Shown: positions 60,487 to 64,000 of the stretch, in pieces
Numbering within the stretch: position 1 is the first letter of the stretch
Layout: each line of letters opens with the position of its first letter
Assembly (NCBI GenBank): GCA_031424495.1
Contig: JANPHP010000343.1
Coordinates: 1-64,000 of the forward strand
DNA: 64,000 nt
From: JADKCL01 sp031424495
GTDB taxonomy: Bacteria; Bacteroidota; Bacteroidia; J057; JADKCL01
Reading direction: 5' to 3'
Made by a program: the position numbers and the translations under genes
Notes under the pieces: generated by a model
The model's database searches: none
Seen by the model: only the letters and a program-made list of their open reading frames with translations
Told to the model about the DNA's origin: nothing

Positions 60487-60496
60487 CCCCCCCCCC
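60487..60496 (+). repeat. Homopolymer run of ten C
   Basis: A C10 tract in the 109-bp gap between the toxin stop (60474) and the SGNH lipoprotein start (60584). Long C runs are prone to slipped-strand length change and to sequencing error. Confidence 0.7.
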
Positions 60497-60583
60497 GTCC
60501 AATAATCTGTGCAACCCCAGGCCTGCAAGTGCAGTATTATTCATGCAGGTGCTTTTAATTCGCAGACTTGAAAATTGCTGGAT

Positions 60584-61366
60584 ATGCAGAAGAATGAGAA
60601 TCGCGCGCAATGGATGCGGCAAATGGGTTTGAAGGGTGGACTGTTGCTCACGCTTGTGATGCTGCTGATTGCCTGCGTGGCCAAGCAGTCTCCGCATCAT
60701 GCTGCGGAACCGCAGCTGATCGGCAGTCAGCAAATCAGCGATGTGGAGCTGAACAAGTTTGAGCCCGAGATGATGCGTTTTGATTCCTTGCTGCTTTCGG
60801 CAGTCGAGCCCAAGGGTGGCATCGTGTTCGCTGGTAGTTCCAGCATCCGCAAATGGGATAGCCTTGTCAAGGACATGAAGCCCTTGCCAGTGGTAAACCG
60901 TGGTTTTGGCGGTGCCATTATCAAACAAGTCACTCATCAATCGACACGCTTGATCGTGCCACTGCATCCCAAGCTCATCGTATTTTACTGTGGCGAAAAC
61001 GACATTGCCAACGATGTCTATCCCGCCGAGATGCCTCTGAACGATTTCAAGGCATTCACCAAGTCGATGCACCAAAAACTTCCCGGCACTGGCATCCTCT
61101 TTGTCTCCCTCAAACCTTCACCACTGCGCTGGAAATATTGGGGCAAGTTTCAGCAGACCAACCGACTCATCAAGGACTATGTACAAACGCAAGAACGCAT
61201 GTGGTATGTCGATGTAAGTGCTCCGATGCTCAATCCCCAAGGATTGCCACGTCCAGAGCTGTTTGGCAGCGATTCCTTGCACATGAGTCTCGCAGGATAT
61301 GCCCTCTGGACCCGCATCCTGAAACCGCATGTGGCGCAGTACTTTGATGAATTGAGCCAAAACTAG
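60584..61366 (+). CDS. SGNH/GDSL-type hydrolase lipoprotein
   Basis: 260 residues from the ATG at 60584 (MQKNENRAQWMRQMGLKGGL); a TTG at 60575 is possible. Hydrophobic LLLTLVMLLIAC forms a signal with lipobox LIAC near residue 30. SGNH blocks are present: block I GGIVFAGSSSIRKWDSL with the nucleophile Ser, block II NRGFGGAIIKQV with the oxyanion Gly, block III FYCGENDIANDVYPAEMP with the Asn, and block V FGSDSLHMSLAGYALW with Asp and His. It is expected to be an envelope esterase or acetyl-hydrolase, perhaps acting on polysaccharide or peptidoglycan, given the two downstream wall genes. Confidence 0.9.
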   Translation: MQKNENRAQWMRQMGLKGGLLLTLVMLLIACVAKQSPHHAAEPQLIGSQQISDVELNKFEPEMMRFDSLLLSAVEPKGGIVFAGSSSIRKWDSLVKDMKPLPVVNRGFGGAIIKQVTHQSTRLIVPLHPKLIVFYCGENDIANDVYPAEMPLNDFKAFTKSMHQKLPGTGILFVSLKPSPLRWKYWGKFQQTNRLIKDYVQTQERMWYVDVSAPMLNPQGLPRPELFGSDSLHMSLAGYALWTRILKPHVAQYFDELSQN

Positions 61367-61419
61367 CATTGAGGGCCACGGTCCGTGAACATCGGTAGTG
61401 GAGAAGCGTGGAAAATTTC

Positions 61420-61427
61420 TAAATTTG
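61420..61427 (+). promoter_or_regulatory. Candidate -7 box (TAAATTTG) for the lytic transglycosylase gene
   Basis: Exact TAnnTTTG match 13 bases before the ATG at 61441. GTG sits at the -33 position with the right 19-base spacing (61398-61400), one mismatch from TTG. This is the best promoter-like pair in the window. Confidence 0.4.
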
Positions 61428-61440
61428 GATCGTGGGATTC

Positions 61441-63042
61441 ATGGAGTTAAACTATTATCGACTCAGGCGCTTGTTCTGCGGTATCGTTGTGCTTTTTTGC
61501 ACGGGGTCGGTCGATGCCCAAGTGATTTCCACCTATCCGGGACTCAATGCCCAAGCCCAACTCATATTGCATTTGGATGGCCTAGAAAGCAGCTGGGAGG
61601 TGATGAATGCACGGGCTCTGGAATCCAATATGGAATCGACCGCTCCCGAGGTGGTGCTGCCGACAGAGGAGGCACTCGCCAAGGAACTTCGATTGGTAAT
61701 GGGGGATGTGAAACTCTCGCTCACGCAACGCGTTCGTGACTTTATCATACTTTTTGCGAAGCAGCGCCGCCATAGTACGGAGGCGATGCTAGGCGTTGCG
61801 ACCATCTATGCACCCGTCATCGATCGCAAAATCACCGAACTCAAAATGCCGCCCGTGCTTGGGTTCTTTCCGGCAGCCCTGTCGGCCTTTCACCTGCGGG
61901 CGATTTCACAAGACGGCGCAGCCGGGCTCTGGCAACTCAATTATTATGTGGCCATCAAGCAGGGCTTGGTCTGCAATGCAACAGTCGATGAGCGTCGTGA
62001 CCTCTACCTGAGCACGCGCGCAGCCCTCAATTACCTCGCCGAACTGAACAAGGATTACCACGACTGGGCTGTGAGTCTAGCGGCTTACACCTGTGGGCCT
62101 GCAGGGATAGCGCGTGCGCGGCAACGCGCTGGCGCAAATGCGGGTTTTGATCAGCTCTATGCTTTTCTCCCAGCAAGTGGGCGCGACTATGTGCCCGCAT
62201 TCGCGGCAGCCGTTTATGTGTTTACGCATACGAGGCAGCTGGGTCTCAGGCCCCTCGCAATGGAGGTGATGCCTTTGCCAGACCGCATTCAACTACAGGA
62301 ACCACTCCGTTTTTCCCATGTGGCCCAAGCGCTCGGCATTCCTGAGGACAAATTGCGCAACCTCAATCCCGTTTGCCGCACAGAGATCATCCCTGGCATC
62401 AACATGCCCGTGCAGCTTTGTTTGCCGCAGGGTTATGGGCAACGATTTGCCGCGCTCAAGGACTCCATCTACACGTTGCAACTCCGCACCGACGCCGCTG
62501 AAAAGAAACTTGAACCCAAGCCCGAGGCCACGAGTGGCGAAACCAATGAGCCTAGCAAGCTCAAAAGCATATCGGTGGCACCAGTGCCGATCAAGCCCTA
62601 TGCGCCGCCAACAGGCACGGTACCGCTCGTGTACACCATCAAGTCGGGCGACAATACAGGCCTCATTGCGCAGTGGTTTGGCATCCCCGTCAAGGATTTG
62701 AAACTGATGAATGGCTTGAAAAGCGACAATATCAAGGCTGGCGATCAACTCACCATCCACGTAGCCAAAGCAAGGGCAGCAAGCCTCGGCAAGCTCGACG
62801 GCATGAGCTTCGAGCAAAAGCAAGCCTCCGTCGGCGGCACGGCGCCCGCGCCGCTGCCCAAAATTGAGGCGCTGCCTAGCAATGGTGCCTATGTCATTCA
62901 CACCGTAAAATCAGGCGAAAACCTCTGGCTCATCGCCAAGCAATATCCTGGCGTCACCACCGAGGCGATCATGAAAGCCAACGGCGTGACACCCAAATTG
63001 CAACCTGGAATGAAACTCAAAATCCCGAAGGTCACCAAGTGA
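61441..63042 (+). CDS. MltD-like lytic transglycosylase with LysM repeats
   Basis: 533 residues from the ATG at 61441; a GTG three codons upstream at 61432 is also possible. Signal peptide MELNYYRLRRLFCGIVVLFC...VDAQ. The SLT fold is seen around residues 120-240: MPPVLGFFPAALSAFHLRAI, SQDGAAGLWQLNYYVAIKQG, ALNYLAELNKDYHDWAVSLA and AYTCGPAGIARARQRAG. In MltD the motif before AxGLWQ carries a catalytic Glu ('lpl.ESaf.p.A.S..gA.GlWQ'); here FFPAALSAFHLRAISQDGAA lacks an obvious Glu. The C-terminal half has one degenerate and two clear LysM modules (VYTIKSGDNTGLIAQWFGIP; IHTVKSGENLWLIAKQYPGV). It binds and probably remodels peptidoglycan. The stop overlaps the next GTG. Confidence 0.9.
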   Translation: MELNYYRLRRLFCGIVVLFCTGSVDAQVISTYPGLNAQAQLILHLDGLESSWEVMNARALESNMESTAPEVVLPTEEALAKELRLVMGDVKLSLTQRVRDFIILFAKQRRHSTEAMLGVATIYAPVIDRKITELKMPPVLGFFPAALSAFHLRAISQDGAAGLWQLNYYVAIKQGLVCNATVDERRDLYLSTRAALNYLAELNKDYHDWAVSLAAYTCGPAGIARARQRAGANAGFDQLYAFLPASGRDYVPAFAAAVYVFTHTRQLGLRPLAMEVMPLPDRIQLQEPLRFSHVAQALGIPEDKLRNLNPVCRTEIIPGINMPVQLCLPQGYGQRFAALKDSIYTLQLRTDAAEKKLEPKPEATSGETNEPSKLKSISVAPVPIKPYAPPTGTVPLVYTIKSGDNTGLIAQWFGIPVKDLKLMNGLKSDNIKAGDQLTIHVAKARAASLGKLDGMSFEQKQASVGGTAPAPLPKIEALPSNGAYVIHTVKSGENLWLIAKQYPGVTTEAIMKANGVTPKLQPGMKLKIPKVTK

Positions 63043-64000
63043 AGCTAGAGCAACCCGATAAGGAAATCAAAGCTGCAAGCGTGCAACCGTGGTACGTGTT
63101 GGTTTTTGTGAGTGCGGTAATCGCCGTATTGGGTGTCATTTCGTTTTTTTATCCCAAGGGTGGCATTCACGTGGGCTTGTCGGTTGGGGACACAGAGATC
63201 GTCCCTGAGTTCAGATTGTTTTTCCCGACTTGGGCGGATTGGTTTGAGCGCGATACGACCAAAGCTGCCGACATCAACACGATCGTTGCCAATTTGGAGG
63301 GGCCTGTCGAGTCCTCGGCCGCCGCTAGCTTGGATACCAACGGGCGGTTTGTGAAATCGGCCGACCTTGCCAGCCAACCCAAGTCGATCCAATATCCTGA
63401 CAACGATCCCAGCATTCTTTTTTCTGTTTTTGAGGGTTTGGAGCAATCCCAAAATGCCAGCAAGCCAGTGCGGGTTTTGCACTTTGGGGATTCGCAGATC
63501 GAGGGCGACCGCATGAGTTCCCTGTTCCGTGCACGCATCCAGGAAAAGTTTGGCGGCGGCGGGCCGGGTTTGGTCGCTGCCAAGCCCCTCACCAGCTCGA
63601 TGTCGGTGGTTGTGGAGTATGCCGAATCCATGCAGCGCTATGCCCAGTTTGGCTTTGGTGACAATTCCGTCAAGCATCGTCGCTACGGAGCCATGGCGAC
63701 CTTTTGCCGATTTGGGCCGATTACCCCAGACAGCACGTTCACCGAAACTGAATTGCAAACAGGATGGGTGAGCTTGAGCGTGTCGCGGGCAGCCTACGCG
63801 ACCAGCAAAAATTTCAATACCTTGAAAATGTTCTACGGCTTCAACCGCAGCGAGGTCAATGTCAAGGTCTTCTTGGACGATGTCTTGTTTGCGGATGATA
63901 ATCTGCCTGCCAATAAGACGCTCAAGGTCAAGCGTTGGAAACTGGACAAGACCCCCAACAAGATCATGATCATCATGGAGGGATTTGACAGTCCAGACTT
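63039..64000 (+). CDS. Membrane-anchored SGNH-hydrolase-like protein (partial, C-terminus beyond window)
   Basis: About 320 visible residues. The start is the GTG at 63039, overlapping the transglycosylase stop by four bases (GTGA). The N-terminus VKLEQPDKEIKAASVQPWYV carries a membrane helix (LVFVSAVIAVLGVISFFY). After a linker, residues ~150-175 read VRVLHFGDSQIEGDRMSSLF then RARIQEKFGGGGPGL, the block I GDSQ motif of SGNH-like proteins found next to MBOAT acyltransferases in polysaccharide or wall O-acetylation loci. The frame runs off the end of the window, so the Asp/His block cannot be checked. Confidence 0.85.
   Translation, partial: MKLEQPDKEIKAASVQPWYVLVFVSAVIAVLGVISFFYPKGGIHVGLSVGDTEIVPEFRLFFPTWADWFERDTTKAADINTIVANLEGPVESSAAASLDTNGRFVKSADLASQPKSIQYPDNDPSILFSVFEGLEQSQNASKPVRVLHFGDSQIEGDRMSSLFRARIQEKFGGGGPGLVAAKPLTSSMSVVVEYAESMQRYAQFGFGDNSVKHRRYGAMATFCRFGPITPDSTFTETELQTGWVSLSVSRAAYATSKNFNTLKMFYGFNRSEVNVKVFLDDVLFADDNLPANKTLKVKRWKLDKTPNKIMIIMEGFDSPD

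Overview
The window reads as a chromosomal segment of a Bacteroidota bacterium of moderate GC, plausibly from the Saprospiria/Chitinophagia side of the phylum; the placement is inference. Support comes from several secreted proteins with C-terminal type IX secretion (T9SS) sorting domains, a PorV/PorQ-like outer-membrane protein, a TonB-dependent receptor with a carboxypeptidase-regulatory-like N-terminus, weak Shine-Dalgarno sequences, and candidate TAnnTTTG -7 promoter boxes. No rRNA, tRNA, CRISPR array, prophage or intact insertion sequence was seen.

Layout. 1-3.1 kb: clpC (C-terminal part cut by the window edge) and nuoH, minus strand. 3.4-4.7 kb: a membrane-anchored unknown and a SlyD-like FKBP, convergent on a strong terminator. 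5.0-15.7 kb: a tight plus-strand block of six envelope genes (two secreted proteins, two lipoproteins, a TonB-dependent receptor and a PorV-like protein) with an internal terminator-like hairpin. 16-29.5 kb: a long mostly minus-strand housekeeping stretch (thiD, thiE, ppa, TauE-type exporter, DinB, Crp/Fnr regulator, GNAT, phosphotransferase, CbpA-like J protein, diheme cytochrome c) broken by a cluster of palindromic repeats near 23.8 kb. 29.6-32.9 kb: divergent T9SS-cargo genes (a secreted nuclease/phosphatase-fold protein and a large unknown) and a metallophosphoesterase. 33-34.7 kb: a TM2 protein, an ECF sigma factor and an anti-sigma-like partner.

35.8-39.3 kb: the most interesting module, five minus-strand genes encoding an anchored PG-binding-like protein, a coiled-coil protein, a protein with a roadblock/longin-like C-terminal domain, a Ras-like small GTPase and a cytosolic histidine kinase. 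Three of the four junctions are gaps of 13-18 bp or short overlaps. It looks like a complete GTPase switch with regulator, scaffold and kinase output, built differently from MglA/MglB.

39.6-51.1 kb: a 41-residue membrane ORF, outer-membrane barrels, a 158-bp element with perfect 16-bp terminal inverted repeats, DUF3109, an amidohydrolase, an Asp-tailed secreted protein, DUF72, a PNPOx-like protein, an AlkB-type monooxygenase and T9SS cargo. 51.5-58.5 kb: an arginine-deiminase-family enzyme, a lipoprotein, a B12-binding-type radical SAM protein, RidA and a biotin carboxylase. 58.6-60.5 kb: an AbiE-like toxin-antitoxin pair. 60.6-64 kb: a cell-wall locus of an SGNH lipoprotein, a LysM lytic transglycosylase and a membrane-anchored SGNH-like protein running off the end.
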